Below are positions 19,401-28,438 of a stretch of 64,000 nucleotides of DNA, piece after piece. Origin of the DNA: Massilia sp. IC2-477 (GTDB taxonomy: Bacteria > Pseudomonadota > Gammaproteobacteria > Burkholderiales > Burkholderiaceae_D); NCBI RefSeq assembly GCF_020707265.1, contig NZ_JAJFEQ010000001.1:1-64000 (forward strand), in the 5' to 3' direction. The translations under genes were made by a program, and so were the position numbers. How positions within the stretch are numbered: position 1 is the first letter of the stretch; each line of letters starts with the position of its first letter. The notes under the pieces were generated by a model, which searched no databases, was not told the origin of the DNA, and worked only from the letters and a program-made list of their open reading frames with translations.

Positions 19401-20352
19401 CCTGGAGCTGCTCGGCACGGGCGGCAGGGACCAGCTGACCGGCAAGCGCCTGGACGATACGATCCGTGGCGGCGACGGGGACGACGAGCTCTTTGGCGCC
19501 ACCGGCAACGACAGCCTGTACGGCGACGCCGGCAAGGACTGGCTCGACGGCGCCGATGGGAACGACAGCCTGTTCGGCGGCGCCGGAGACGACACCCTGC
19601 TCGACGGCAGCGGCGACAACACCCTCGACGGCGGTGACGGCGACGACCTGCTGTCGGCCTACGGCGCCGGCGTCAACGTGCTGCGCGGCGGCGCCGGCAA
19701 CGACCGCCTGTCGCTGGCCGACCGCGGCACGCTGGAAGGCGGCAGCGGCAACGACATCCTCAATGGAGGAAAAGGCAATGACCTGCTGTCCGGCGGCGAG
19801 GGGATCGACACGGTCTCGCTGTCGGGCAAGCGCGCCGACTACGGCCTTGTGCGTGCGGGCGACGGCTACCAGCTCGCCGACCGCCGCGCCGGGGGCGGGT
19901 CCGACGGCACCGATACCCTGAGCGGCATCGAACGGCTCGATTTCGACGACGTCGACCTGGCGCTGGACATCGATGGCGCCGCCGGCCAGGCCTATCGCCT
20001 GTACCGGGCGGCCTTCGACCGCCCGGCCGACCTCCCCGGCCTCGGTTACTGGATCGGCGTGATCGACCGCGGCGCATCCTCGCAGGCCATCGCCGCGGGC
20101 TTCGCATCGTCCGACGAATTCAAGACCCTGTACGGGACGGCGCCGTCGAACGCCGACCTGGTCGGACGGCTGTACCAGAACGTCCTCCACCGCGCGCCCG
20201 AGCAGGCCGGATTCGACTACTGGGTCAAGCTGCTCGATACCGGGGTGCTCGGCCTGCGCGACGTGCTGGTGTACTTCAGCGAGAGCACCGAGAACCGCGA
20301 CGCCGTGGCAAGCCTGATTGCGGACGGCATCCCCTACCAGCCCTACGGCTGA
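16450..20352 (+). CDS. Large RTX (hemolysin-type Ca-binding) protein with Ig-like N-terminus and C-terminal DUF4214
   Basis: A 1300-aa acidic, Gly/Asp-rich protein without a Sec signal. Residues about 10-115 form an SbsA-type Ig-like (Big_5) domain (FVIRFNEAVQFGTGTLIL). Arrays of GGxGxDxLxG nonapeptides follow, which bind Ca2+ as beta-rolls. Three similar non-RTX modules interrupt them, starting near residues 344, 585 and 895; they share DF..DR/WhD, SGNPF or TGNPF, and LGAANF-like segments, each followed by a fresh GxxxLDDxhxGG repeat entry. DUF4214 occupies about 1175-1290. Such proteins are normally exported by type I secretion; no type I transporter lies in the window. The start has no clear ribosome site. 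Confidence 0.92.
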   Translation: MSTHLASSAAVDTFGPYIMQAPRDGSPADGSFVIRFNEAVQFGTGTLILRTQGGTVRTEVLASSPYVTLSGDTLTYKPPQALQYGTSYSIEFSSTAIRDLAGNFYVQGYPSPASFRTGLSPTAIQFNGTDGADMVHGSELADTLSGGGGADTLYGYGGDDALNGGDEPDDSDGDMLSGGEGNDTLSGGAGRDRLSGGGGNDKLYGGSGDDVMFGDGGDDVLEGGDGRDTLTDSGPGVNRLLGGAGDDFLTFENQATGLLDGGAGDDRLTSAGGTLIGGGGNDQFTIYGALGEAAATSADGGDGDDRFLLHMDGSGQLLVTGGAGADVYTLARMYNESQQRYATVLDFTSADRIDITELMPFSGNPFQTGVARLAAADGGTLLQVKLSATSATWITVLELKGVQPAQLGAANFVGAFDPQGGTVGITIQGGAGDDMLQGTTLDDKLYGNGGNDHIDGGAGQDLLEGGAGDDRLVDRDGDNRLLGGEGNDVLEAGSSGTNLLEGGDGNDTLFGGSGNDTLAGGAGNDRFYVDWRTWHPAHAVSIAGGDGDDRIEFSGYADPQRMVTLSASGGSGADEFVIRTVQPGLTITDFGSGDRLNLLELLPSNVSGNPFGALGYLSAREQGGNTLIYLDRDGAAGNSFGFTLAFTLAGVAPAALGAASFTGGFGTDGSNRGMVLTGTAGADTLIGAMLDDTISGGPGSDLLQGGAGRDTIDGGDESGAGDQIDGGLGDDLLHGNGGADLLRGSAGDDTLYGDAGNDTLDGGSDNDRLFGGDGNDVIEDYYGVNLLEGGAGNDRIRGGNDNQSASGTVIDGGEGDDTIEAGVTADRVAGGAGDDTIRLELGAIRKFDTAMQVDGGAGNDLITVVGSHFSSRAATLATGAGSDRIVFQGSALPVLTITDFQAGAGGDWVDVFSLVPSTTTGNPFAPGGGLRLVQDGSRVMLQHDGDGAGPQAFETRIVFEGSSLAAFSGANFAEGARPDGSTGGLELLGTGGRDQLTGKRLDDTIRGGDGDDELFGATGNDSLYGDAGKDWLDGADGNDSLFGGAGDDTLLDGSGDNTLDGGDGDDLLSAYGAGVNVLRGGAGNDRLSLADRGTLEGGSGNDILNGGKGNDLLSGGEGIDTVSLSGKRADYGLVRAGDGYQLADRRAGGGSDGTDTLSGIERLDFDDVDLALDIDGAAGQAYRLYRAAFDRPADLPGLGYWIGVIDRGASSQAIAAGFASSDEFKTLYGTAPSNADLVGRLYQNVLHRAPEQAGFDYWVKLLDTGVLGLRDVLVYFSESTENRDAVASLIADGIPYQPYG

Positions 20353-20484
20353 CGATCGGGCGCGCGGCGCGTGTATGCATATGCATGCACGTTTCGCGCA
20401 AGACCATGCTTGTTATCTTTTGTTACAAACATTAAGAACTTGGCATGAGAGAATCGCGGTCGCCCTTACTGCCGAGCTTCTTTC

Positions 20485-22830
20485 ATGTCTACCCACCACC
20501 AAGTCGTCCATCTCCGCCATCCCCGCCGCCGCCTGATCGCGCATCTCGTCGCGGGCACGCTGCTGGTCCCGCTCGCCGCAGGCGCGCAACAGGCGCCCAC
20601 CGCGCCGGAACAGCCAAAGCAGCCGGCCGGTGCGCCCGTGCAGGCACAAGCACCGGCGCAGGGACAGGCGCAGGCCCCGGCCCAGGCGCCGGCCGTCGAA
20701 GCCACTGTGACGGTCACCGCCACCAAAACCCAGAACCGCATCGACCGCCAGACCTATGACGTCAAGGCCGATCCGGCAACCTCGAACGACAGCGTGGCTG
20801 ATACCCTGAACAAGGTGCCGGCGGTTGCCGTCGACGCCGACGGCAACGTCACGCTGCGCGGCCGCCAGAACGTGCAGATCCTGGTGGACGGCAAGCCGTC
20901 GGCGATGATGCAGGGCGAGAACCGCGCTGCTGCGATCGCCGCGCTGCCGGCGGCCGATCTGGACTCGGTGGAAGTCATCAATAATCCGGGCGCGCAGTTC
21001 GGCAACGAAGGTGGCGGCGGTCCGATCATCAACCTGGTGATGCGGCGTGAGCGCAGCCCGGGTGGCTTCGCGGTCCTGAACGGCAACGTTGGTACTGAAG
21101 GGCGCTACAACACCTCCGGCTTCGGCAGCTACACGAGCGGCCGCTACAGCGTGCAGGGCGCCGTGTTCCGCCGCCAGGACAAGCGCGAGAGCAGCGGCGA
21201 GACCCGGCGCGAGCGCATTGACCCGGTCACCGGCGCGATCTCGCCGTCCAGCCAGGTGACGGAAGGCGTCAACCGCATGGAGGCCACTGGCTTCAACGCC
21301 GGCATGACCTATAACTGGGGCGAGAAGGACGTGGTCGGCGCCACCGCGAGCTTCTCGCAGAACGAGAACGAGAACGAATCCTCGCAGCGCTACCGCAGCA
21401 CCACTGCCGCCGGCATCATCGACAACGAATACCTGCGCCGAGGCCTGAACGAATCGAAGAACCGCAACTACAGCCTGGGCGGACGCCTCGACCACAAGGG
21501 CGACGCCCCGGGCGAGATCTTCAAGCTGGACCTGCGCCTCTCCGGCACCGACGGTGATACCGCCTCACGCTACGGCAACACCTATACCGTGCGACCGCCC
21601 AGCGCCGGCGCGCCCGACAGCCGCCAGGCCTACCTGACCGACACCCGCATCGCCGACTTCACCGGCGACTACGAGCTGCCGGGTGCGCACGGCGTATTCA
21701 AGATGGGCTACAAGGTGGCGCGCAACAGCAGCACCTTCGACAACGCCTACTTCGACATCAACGGCAGTACCGGCGCCGAGAGTGTGAATCGCAACCGCAC
21801 CAACCGCTTCGAACTCGACGACACCACCTACGCGCTGTACGGCAGCTACCAGTGGCGCGTCAACGAAAAGTGGGGCGTGCTGGGTGGCCTGCGCGCCGAA
21901 TATGCGGACCTGGACATGAACCAGGTCACCACCGGCCAGCGGGTCAGCAATCACTACTTCGACGCGATCCCGAGCGCCTTCGTCACCTATGGCCTGTCGG
22001 ACGACACCACGCTGCGCCTCAGCTATGCGCACCGTATCCGCCGTCCGGGCGCGGGCGAACTGAACCCCTTCGTGATCTATCGCGACGAGCTGAACATCTC
22101 CTCGGGTAACCCGAACCTGCAGCCGACCAATACCGACTCGCTGGAGCTGGGCGTCGAGACCAAGCTGGGCAAGGTCGACACCAACGTGCGCCTGTACGCG
22201 CGCCGCGACTCCGACCTGATCCAGGAGCGTCGCTTCGTGCTGGCCAACGACGTGCTCCTGACCACGCGCGAGAACGCCGGCAGCGCCCGTTCCGGCGGTA
22301 TCGAGTTCAACTTCAGCGGCCGCGCCACCGAGAAGCTGATGATCAACGTGAACGGCAACGTCGGCTACGCCGAACAGGACGTGCTGGGCAGCGTGAACGC
22401 CGACAAGCGCAGCGCCACCTCGATCAGTGGCCGCGCGCGCATCGCTTACCAGATGGACCGCGCCAACAGCTTCGCCCTGATGCTCAACGCACAAGGCAAG
22501 ACCCTGTTCGGCGAAGGCTACCGCCAGCCGGTGCGCACCGCGGACTTCAACTACCGCCGCACGCTGACCCCGGCGCTGAGCCTGGTCGTCAACATCAACG
22601 ACCTGTTCGATTCGCAGAAGACCGAGACCATCACTGAGACCGACCGCCTGCGCGAGTACAGCGTGCGCCGCGGCAGCGGCCGCATGGCCTATGTCGGCTT
22701 GTCCTACCGCTTTGGCAGCTTCGGTAACGCCGGCGGCAATCGCCGTCCGATGTTCATGGGGCCGGGCGGTCCTGGCGGTCCAGGTGGTCCGGGCGCCGGC
22801 GGCCCGGTGTTCATCGGCCCCGGCCGCTAA
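20485..22830 (+). CDS. TonB-dependent outer-membrane receptor
   Basis: A 781-aa protein. The N-terminal signal peptide ends near AAGAQQ (about residue 34). An Ala/Pro/Gln-rich linker runs to about residue 70. A plug domain follows (about 75-190; DTLNKVPAVAVDADGNVTLRGRQNVQILVDGKPS), then a large beta-barrel of the OMP_b-brl_3 type. The end is unusual: after the last strand (YVGLSYRFGSFG) there is a Gly/Pro-rich tail with repeated GGPGGP units. The substrate is unknown. A strong terminator follows. No TonB/ExbBD or periplasmic transport genes are adjacent. Confidence 0.92.
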   Translation: MSTHHQVVHLRHPRRRLIAHLVAGTLLVPLAAGAQQAPTAPEQPKQPAGAPVQAQAPAQGQAQAPAQAPAVEATVTVTATKTQNRIDRQTYDVKADPATSNDSVADTLNKVPAVAVDADGNVTLRGRQNVQILVDGKPSAMMQGENRAAAIAALPAADLDSVEVINNPGAQFGNEGGGGPIINLVMRRERSPGGFAVLNGNVGTEGRYNTSGFGSYTSGRYSVQGAVFRRQDKRESSGETRRERIDPVTGAISPSSQVTEGVNRMEATGFNAGMTYNWGEKDVVGATASFSQNENENESSQRYRSTTAAGIIDNEYLRRGLNESKNRNYSLGGRLDHKGDAPGEIFKLDLRLSGTDGDTASRYGNTYTVRPPSAGAPDSRQAYLTDTRIADFTGDYELPGAHGVFKMGYKVARNSSTFDNAYFDINGSTGAESVNRNRTNRFELDDTTYALYGSYQWRVNEKWGVLGGLRAEYADLDMNQVTTGQRVSNHYFDAIPSAFVTYGLSDDTTLRLSYAHRIRRPGAGELNPFVIYRDELNISSGNPNLQPTNTDSLELGVETKLGKVDTNVRLYARRDSDLIQERRFVLANDVLLTTRENAGSARSGGIEFNFSGRATEKLMINVNGNVGYAEQDVLGSVNADKRSATSISGRARIAYQMDRANSFALMLNAQGKTLFGEGYRQPVRTADFNYRRTLTPALSLVVNINDLFDSQKTETITETDRLREYSVRRGSGRMAYVGLSYRFGSFGNAGGNRRPMFMGPGGPGGPGGPGAGGPVFIGPGR

Positions 22831-22838
22831 GGCCGTAC

Positions 22839-22871
22839 AAAAAAGGGTGGCCCCGAGAGGCCACCCTTTTT
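22839..22871. terminator. Bidirectional rho-independent terminator
   Basis: An 8-bp stem GGGTGGCC/GGCCACCC with loop CCGAGA is flanked by A-run and T-run, so it works on both strands. It serves the TonB receptor gene (plus) and the unknown gene ending at 22871 (minus), whose stop codon touches the T-run. Confidence 0.9.
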
Positions 22872-23512
22872 CATTGTGCCGTACTGCGCTGGAAGGTCGG
22901 CTGGAAAGTCACCTTTGGCGGGGTACACTGCTCGACCGGCTTCGGCTTGGTCCCGTCATTCCTGCGTTCGTAGCATTCGTCGAATACCGAGCAGTAGCAG
23001 GCGGACAGGTCGATGTGCTTCATCGCCTCGTGCAGGCCGTCGAACTGGACGCTCGGTGTATTCGGCTCGACCCATGACATCATGACCAGCGATGCTCCCG
23101 GCCGGATCAGCGCGTTCGACACGTTGCCACGCGTGTGGAGGCCATTGCCCTTCGCGTCCTTGCTGCAGCAGGCCTCAACCAGCGCCTGCATGTCGCGCAT
23201 CGGCTTGTCCTTGTACGTCAGTTCCACCCATTCCACGCGGGCAGGGCCGATGCCTTCGTTGAGCAGCTCGTATTCGAACTTGCGCCGGATCTCGGATTCG
23301 GCGCCGTTCTGCGGGATCACGTGGGTCGAGCGCCCGATTTCGAGGTAGGGATAACTGTTCGACGCCACCAGCTGCTCCATCGAGTGCGCCGAGTGCAGGC
23401 CCAGCCAGAGCGACACCAGCGAGACGACGCCGGCGGCGACGCCGAGGGTGATGTCGAGCCAGCGCAGGCCGGTGCCGTGGGGATGGTGGTGGTGATGGCT
23501 TTCGTGTTCCAA
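22871..23512 (-). CDS. Membrane-anchored protein with His-rich N-terminus, unknown
   Basis: A 213-aa protein. A short cytoplasmic His-rich head (EHESHHHHHPHG) precedes one transmembrane helix (about residues 19-41). A roughly 170-residue domain follows, probably periplasmic, with Cys residues (ACCSKD, CYCSVFDECYE) that could form disulfides. No known domain was recognised. It lies downstream of the chemotaxis receptor, separated from it by a terminator. Confidence 0.75.
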   Translation of the reverse strand: MEHESHHHHHPHGTGLRWLDITLGVAAGVVSLVSLWLGLHSAHSMEQLVASNSYPYLEIGRSTHVIPQNGAESEIRRKFEYELLNEGIGPARVEWVELTYKDKPMRDMQALVEACCSKDAKGNGLHTRGNVSNALIRPGASLVMMSWVEPNTPSVQFDGLHEAMKHIDLSACYCSVFDECYERRNDGTKPKPVEQCTPPKVTFQPTFQRSTAQ

Positions 23513-23578
23513 AGGCTGCTCCGAAGCGTGGTCAAAAGTTAAATTCTAGCAACTCAGACCGGCGGGCAGTGAAAGCGG

Positions 23579-23610
23579 AAAAAAGAATGCGGCCGGCATA
23601 GCGGCCGCAC
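23579..23610 (-). terminator. Rho-independent terminator of the cheW-mcp unit
   Basis: Read on the minus strand, a TGCGGCCG/CGGCCGCA stem with a short loop is followed by a T-rich run (TTCTTTTTT). It lies about 45 nt after the chemotaxis receptor stop. Confidence 0.8.
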
Positions 23611-23655
23611 TGGCCGCGTGCAGGACGCACGCGGCGGAGGGGGATGACGGGCGGC

Positions 23656-25368
23656 TTAGAAGGTTTCCCATTCCTCGTCGCGCACCTCGGCCGTCGGAGC
23701 CGCCTTGCGCGCTGCCGGACGCGCTGCCGGACGCACGGCGGGCGCGACCAGGCGGGTGGCGACGCTGGCGCGCGGCGCCGGGGCGGCCACGCTGCGCGCC
23801 TGTGCCTGCGCGTCGAGCTTGAACACCGACACCAGCTGGGACAGCTTGCCGGCCTGATCCTGCAGCGATTCGGCCGCCGCTGCGGCTTCTTCCACCAGCG
23901 AAGCGTTCTGCTGGGTCACCTGGTCCATCTGGCTGATCGCCATGTTGATTTGCTCGATGCCCGAAGTCTGCTCCACGCTGGCCGAGCTGATCTCGCCCAT
24001 GATGTCCGTAACGCGGCGTACGCTGTCGACGATCTCGTCCATCGTAGCGCCGGCCTGGTCGACCAGTTTGGCGCCGACATCGACCTTGCTCACCGAATCG
24101 TCGATCAGGACCTTGATTTCCTTGGCCGCCGCGGCCGAGCGCTGCGCCAGGGTGCGCACTTCCGACGCTACCACTGCGAAGCCGCGGCCCTGTTCGCCGG
24201 CGCGCGCCGCTTCCACCGCCGCGTTCAGCGCCAGGATGTTGGTCTGGAAGGCGATGCCGTCGATGACGCCGATGATGTCGACGATCTTCTTCGACGAGTC
24301 GTTGATCGAGGCCATGGTATCGACCACCTGCGAGACCACCATGCCGCCGCGCCCGGCCACTTCCGAAGCGGTGGCGGCCAGACCGTTGGCCTGGCGCGCA
24401 TTGTCGGCGTTCTGCTGGACGGTCGAGGTCAGTTCTTCCATCGAGGACGCGGTTTCTTCCAGCGAGCTGGCCTGCTCTTCGGTGCGCGAAGACAGGTCGA
24501 GGTTGCCGGTGGCGATCTGGCTCGAGGCCGAGGCGATGGCGTCGGTGCCATGGCGCACTTCGCCGACGATCTGTGCCAAGCTGTCGCGCATGCGCTTCAT
24601 GGCGAACAGCATGCTCGACTTGTCGCCATCGCGCAGTGCGACCTCGACTGTGAGGTCGCCGCCGGCGATGCGGCTTGCGATGTCGCCGGCATAAGCTGGT
24701 TCGCCGCCCAGCTGGCGGGTCAGGCTGCGCGTGATCAGGACGCCCAGGCCGACACCGACCGCCGCGCTGCCCAGCACCAGCAGCAGCATCATGGTGCGGC
24801 TCGACTGGTACAGCGAGGCGGCGTCCTCGGCGGCAGCGACGGCATTCTGCTCCTTGAGTTTGCTGAGCTCGGTCATGCGGTTGTCGGCCGCGTTGGCCGC
24901 CGGCGCCACGGTGCCGAACAGGTAGTCGATCGAGGCCCGGCTTTCCTGCAGAGCGTCGGTCTTGACCAGGGCCACGGCCTGCGCAACGCGCGCCTGGTAC
25001 TCGTTCACGTCGGCTTCCACCTGGGCGAACAGGCGCTTGCCGTTTTCGGAGTAGAACAGTGGGCGCGCCTTGTCGAGGTTGGACTTGAGCAGGCCGCTGT
25101 CCGCTTCCAGCTTGGCCAGTGCCGTCTGGCGCTGCTGGTCGGACGAGGCCAGCATCACGTTGCGCAGCGTGCGGCCGACGTAGATCAGGTTGATGTTGGC
25201 TTCCTTGGCGTAGGAGATGCCGAGCAGCTCCTTTTCGTACAGCGCCTTGGTGCGCTCGTTCATCTTCGACATGTTGAAGATGCCGATGGCGGCCACGATG
25301 GCGCCGAGCAGGGTCAGGACCAGGAAGCCTGCGATCAGTCGGGTACCGACTTTCATTCGATTAAACAT
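23656..25368 (-). CDS. Methyl-accepting chemotaxis protein
   Basis: A 570-aa chemoreceptor. TM1 is at about 10-32, a periplasmic four-helix-bundle (4HB_MCP) sensor at about 33-190, TM2 at about 190-212, a HAMP domain after it, and a long signalling coiled coil with the hairpin tip [35 protein letters not shown] (conserved across MCPs; shown in part as the family signature). The C-terminal EEWETF matches the xWxxF tether that docks CheR/CheB, so the receptor is probably adapted by methylation. The ligand is unknown. It is encoded 22 nt downstream of cheW. Confidence 0.95.
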   Translation of the reverse strand: MFNRMKVGTRLIAGFLVLTLLGAIVAAIGIFNMSKMNERTKALYEKELLGISYAKEANINLIYVGRTLRNVMLASSDQQRQTALAKLEADSGLLKSNLDKARPLFYSENGKRLFAQVEADVNEYQARVAQAVALVKTDALQESRASIDYLFGTVAPAANAADNRMTELSKLKEQNAVAAAEDAASLYQSSRTMMLLLVLGSAAVGVGLGVLITRSLTRQLGGEPAYAGDIASRIAGGDLTVEVALRDGDKSSMLFAMKRMRDSLAQIVGEVRHGTDAIASASSQIATGNLDLSSRTEEQASSLEETASSMEELTSTVQQNADNARQANGLAATASEVAGRGGMVVSQVVDTMASINDSSKKIVDIIGVIDGIAFQTNILALNAAVEAARAGEQGRGFAVVASEVRTLAQRSAAAAKEIKVLIDDSVSKVDVGAKLVDQAGATMDEIVDSVRRVTDIMGEISSASVEQTSGIEQINMAISQMDQVTQQNASLVEEAAAAAESLQDQAGKLSQLVSVFKLDAQAQARSVAAPAPRASVATRLVAPAVRPAARPAARKAAPTAEVRDEEWETF

Positions 25369-25390
25369 GTTGTTTCCGTAAATATAATTG

Positions 25391-25858
25391 TTATGCGGCG
25401 AGGCCTTCGACCAGGCCGAGTTCTTCCGACGACAGCAGGCGCTCGATGTCGAGCAGGATCAGCATGCGTTCGTCAATGGTGCCGAGGCCGAGCAGGAAGT
25501 CGGTCTCGAAAGCGCTGCCCATCTGCGGCGCCGGACGGATGTCGTCGGAGCCGAGACGGACCACGTCGGAGACGCCGTCGACCATCATGCCGATCACCCG
25601 GTTGGCGATATTCAGGACGATGACGACATCGGCTGCGCCCTTGGCCGGGACCGGCATGCCGAAGCGCATGCGCAGATCGATGATTGGAACGATCACGCCG
25701 CGCAGGTTGACGACACCCTTCACGAATTCCGGGGCATTGGCGATCCGGGTAACCGGATCCTGGCCACGGATTTCCTGCACTTTCAGGATGTCGACACCGT
25801 ACTCTTCCTGGCCGAGCGTGAATGCCAGGGCTTCAAGGGTCGTTTCTTTAATGGTCAT
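25391..25858 (-). CDS. cheW: Chemotaxis coupling protein CheW
   Basis: A 155-aa single-domain CheW linking receptors to CheA. Typical segments are [18 protein letters not shown] and [22 protein letters not shown]. The start at [10 protein letters not shown] was preferred to an in-frame upstream start (25912) because homology begins just after it. No cheA, cheR, cheB or cheY is nearby, so this pair feeds a pathway encoded elsewhere. It is probably cotranscribed with the receptor gene. Confidence 0.94.
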   Translation of the reverse strand: MTIKETTLEALAFTLGQEEYGVDILKVQEIRGQDPVTRIANAPEFVKGVVNLRGVIVPIIDLRMRFGMPVPAKGAADVVIVLNIANRVIGMMVDGVSDVVRLGSDDIRPAPQMGSAFETDFLLGLGTIDERMLILLDIERLLSSEELGLVEGLAA

Positions 25859-26118
25859 GTGTCGATTGGGTAGCGAGCCGGCGAATGACGGCACTCGACG
25901 CAACGATATCAATGACGATAATTAGTTCCAAGTAGAAACATTTGTGACCACGTGTCACTATTGTGAACGTATTTGGTGCATTTTTATTCCAAAATGGTGC
26001 AATTCACCCTGATCTTCTCGTAAATATGCCGATGTAAGTGGTCGGGCCAATTTAGGTTTTCTTTGAATCTGTTACAAACCTACAACAGTCATTGTCAGAT
26101 TGTCGGGCACGGTGCCGC
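25859..26118. other. Intergenic region upstream of cheW
   Basis: No gene seen. It is AT-richer than its surroundings, as expected for the cheW promoter on the minus strand. It contains the perfect inverted repeat GTGAC-N5-GTCAC at 25944-25958, a possible regulator site. Confidence 0.5.
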
Positions 26119-26150
26119 AAAACGAACGGGGCGCCGTGGCGCCCCGTTCG
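26119..26150 (-). terminator. Rho-independent terminator of pilT-pilU
   Basis: A long stem CGAACGGGGCGCC/GCGCCCCGTTCG (26123-26150) with a tight loop. On the minus strand it is followed by TTTTG. It lies 20 nt after the pilU stop. Confidence 0.85.
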
Positions 26151-26169
26151 CGGTCTGGCAAGGCCAGGA

Positions 26170-27306
26170 TCAGACGATGCCGAGGTGGTCCATCCCGGCC
26201 GAGAAATCGCGGTTCTTGGCGTGTTTGGAATTGAGCTTGATGTTCAGGCGCAGGTCGTTCACGGAATCGGCATTGCGTAGCGCATCTTCGTAGCTGATCT
26301 TGTCCGCCTCGTACAGGTCGAACAGGGCCTGGTCGAAGGTCTGCATGCCCAGCTCGCGCGACTTCTTCATGATCTCCTTGATCTCGTGGACATCGCCCTT
26401 GAAGATCAGGTCGGAGATGAGCGGGGAGTTCAACAGGATCTCCATCGCCACCACGCGACCCTTGGCTTCCTTCTTCGGGACCAGACGCTGCGAGATCAGG
26501 CCCTTCATGTTGAGCGACAGGTCCATCAGGAGCTGCTGGCGACGCTCTTCGGGGAAGAAGTTGATGATGCGGTCCAAGGCCTGGTTGGAACTGTTGGCGT
26601 GCAGGGTAGCCAGGCACAGGTGGCCGGTTTCCGCGAACGCGATCGCATGCTCCATGGTCTCGCGGTCGCGGATCTCGCCGATCTGGATCACGTCCGGCGC
26701 CTGGCGCAGCGAATTCTTCAGCGCTGCCTCGAAGCTGTCGGTGTCCACGCCCACTTCGCGCTGGGTGATCACGCAGTTGCGGTGCGGGTGCACGAACTCC
26801 ACCGGGTCCTCAATCGTGATGATGTGGCCGTAGCTGTTCTCGTTGCGGTAGCCGACCATGGCCGCCAGCGTGGTCGATTTACCGGAGCCGGTGGCGCCGA
26901 CCATGATGACCAGGCCGCGCTTGGTCATGATCACGTCCTTCAGCACTTCCGGCAGGTCGAGGTCTTCGAATTTCGGGATGGTGGTGGTGATCACGCGCAG
27001 CACCATGCCGACGCAGCCCATCTGCATGAAGGCCGAGACGCGGAAGCGTCCCAGGTCGCCCGGGCTGATCGCGAAGTTCGATTCCTTGGTCAGCTCGAAG
27101 CCGGCGGCCTGCTTGTCGTTCATGATGGCGCGCGCCAGGTCGGCCGTGTGGCTGCCGGTCAGGGCCTGGCTCGACACCGGCGTCATCTTGCCGTCGATCT
27201 TGATCGCTGGCGGGAAGCCGGCCGTGATGAACAGGTCCGACCCGCCCTTGCTGGTCATCAGGCGCAGCAGGTCGAACATGAATTTGGATGCCTGGTCGCG
27301 TTCCAT
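26170..27306 (-). CDS. pilU: Type IV pilus retraction ATPase PilU
   Basis: A 378-aa secretion ATPase of the GspE/PilT superfamily. Walker A is GATGSGKST; the Asp box IIITIEDPVEFVH, Walker B-like IGEIRDRETMEHA and the His box TGHLCLATLHAN are all present. PilU features are MTKRGLVIMVG and NFFPEERRQQLLMDLS, with the PilT-type AIRNLIRE motif absent. PilU works with PilT in pilus retraction (twitching, DNA uptake, surface sensing). It is 8 nt downstream of pilT. A second PilU-type gene lies at 35943-37127. Confidence 0.93.
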   Translation of the reverse strand: MERDQASKFMFDLLRLMTSKGGSDLFITAGFPPAIKIDGKMTPVSSQALTGSHTADLARAIMNDKQAAGFELTKESNFAISPGDLGRFRVSAFMQMGCVGMVLRVITTTIPKFEDLDLPEVLKDVIMTKRGLVIMVGATGSGKSTTLAAMVGYRNENSYGHIITIEDPVEFVHPHRNCVITQREVGVDTDSFEAALKNSLRQAPDVIQIGEIRDRETMEHAIAFAETGHLCLATLHANSSNQALDRIINFFPEERRQQLLMDLSLNMKGLISQRLVPKKEAKGRVVAMEILLNSPLISDLIFKGDVHEIKEIMKKSRELGMQTFDQALFDLYEADKISYEDALRNADSVNDLRLNIKLNSKHAKNRDFSAGMDHLGIV

Positions 27307-27314
27307 GCCAGTCC

Positions 27315-28358
27315 TTAGCCTGGGAAGTTTTCGGGGATTTTTGCAGCTGCGCGGGCCGCGGCGCTCGAGATCACGTTGCGGCGCACCAGGTCGGTCAGGT
27401 TCTGGTCGAGCGTTTGCATGCCGACGTTGCTGCCGGTCTGGATGCTCGAATACATCTGCGCGATCTTCGCTTCGCGGATCAGGTTGCGGATCGCCGGGGT
27501 GCCGATCATGATCTCGTGCGCCGCCACGCGGCCCGAACCATCCCTCGTCTTGAGCAGGGTCTGCGAGATCACGGCCTGCAGCGACTCCGACAGCATCGCG
27601 CGCACCATTTCCTTTTCCTCCGCCGGGAACACGTCGACGATACGGTCGATGGTCTTGGCGGCCGAGGAAGTGTGCAGGGTGCCGAACACCAGGTGGCCGG
27701 TCTCCGCCGCCGACAGGGCCAGGCGGATGGTTTCCAGGTCGCGCAGCTCGCCCACCAGGATGCAGTCCGGGTCTTCACGCAGCGCCGAGCGCAGCGCGTT
27801 GTTGAACGACAGGGTGTGCGGGCCGACTTCGCGCTGGTTGATCAGGCACTTCTTGGAGTCGTGCACGAATTCGATCGGGTCCTCGATGGTGAGGATGTGG
27901 CCGTACTCGTTCTCGTTGAGGTGGTTCACCATCGCCGCCAGCGTGGTCGACTTGCCGGAACCGGTCGGACCGGTCACCAGCACCAGGCCGCGCGGCTTCA
28001 GGGCCAGTTCGGCGAAGATCTTCGGCGCATTCAGCTCTTCCAGCGACAGGATCTTGGACGGAATGGTACGCAGCACCGCGGACGCGCCGCGCTCCTGGTT
28101 GAAGGCATTGACGCGGAAGCGCGCCAGGCCCGGAATCGCGAACGAGAAGTCGCACTCAAGCACTTCTTCGTACTGCTTGCGCTGGCCGTCGTTCATGATG
28201 TCATAGATCATGCCGTGCACGTCCTTGTGCTCGAGCGGCGGCAGGTTGATGCGGCGCACGTCACCGTGCACGCGGATCATCGGCGGCAGCCCGGCCGAGA
28301 GGTGCAGGTCCGAGGCCTTGTTCTTGACCGAGAAGGCGAGGAGTTCCGAAATGTCCAT
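27315..28358 (-). CDS. pilT: Type IV pilus retraction ATPase PilT
   Basis: A 347-aa hexameric retraction motor. The N-terminal PAS-like domain starts MDISELLAFSVKNKASDLHLSAG. Walker A is GPTGSGKST, followed by TIEDPIEFVH, GELRDLETI and the His box GTLHTSSA. The PilT-specific AIRNLIREAK motif near the C-terminus is present. The start was placed at MDISELLAF, the family N-terminus, rather than 19 codons upstream. First gene of pilT-pilU, divergent from yggS. Confidence 0.95.
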   Translation of the reverse strand: MDISELLAFSVKNKASDLHLSAGLPPMIRVHGDVRRINLPPLEHKDVHGMIYDIMNDGQRKQYEEVLECDFSFAIPGLARFRVNAFNQERGASAVLRTIPSKILSLEELNAPKIFAELALKPRGLVLVTGPTGSGKSTTLAAMVNHLNENEYGHILTIEDPIEFVHDSKKCLINQREVGPHTLSFNNALRSALREDPDCILVGELRDLETIRLALSAAETGHLVFGTLHTSSAAKTIDRIVDVFPAEEKEMVRAMLSESLQAVISQTLLKTRDGSGRVAAHEIMIGTPAIRNLIREAKIAQMYSSIQTGSNVGMQTLDQNLTDLVRRNVISSAAARAAAKIPENFPG

Positions 28359-28438
28359 TGTCTTATAATCCAGAGCGTGAATGGAGCCCAGGCGAAGGTC
28401 CTCGTCTCGACTCAAAATATTTCCTACAGAAAATCATT

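Noticed and set aside
16830..19800. CRISPR-like regular repeats
   Set aside because: The repeats are in-frame codons of RTX nonapeptides with no spacers.
13649..22830. Polysaccharide utilisation locus made of GH97 and the TonB receptor
   Set aside because: The two genes are separated by a peroxidase and the RTX gene, and no SusD-like protein is present.
25943..25958. CRP site reading of TGTGACCACGTGTCAC
   Set aside because: The half-sites are one base out of the TGTGA-N6-TCACA spacing, so it is listed only as an inverted repeat.
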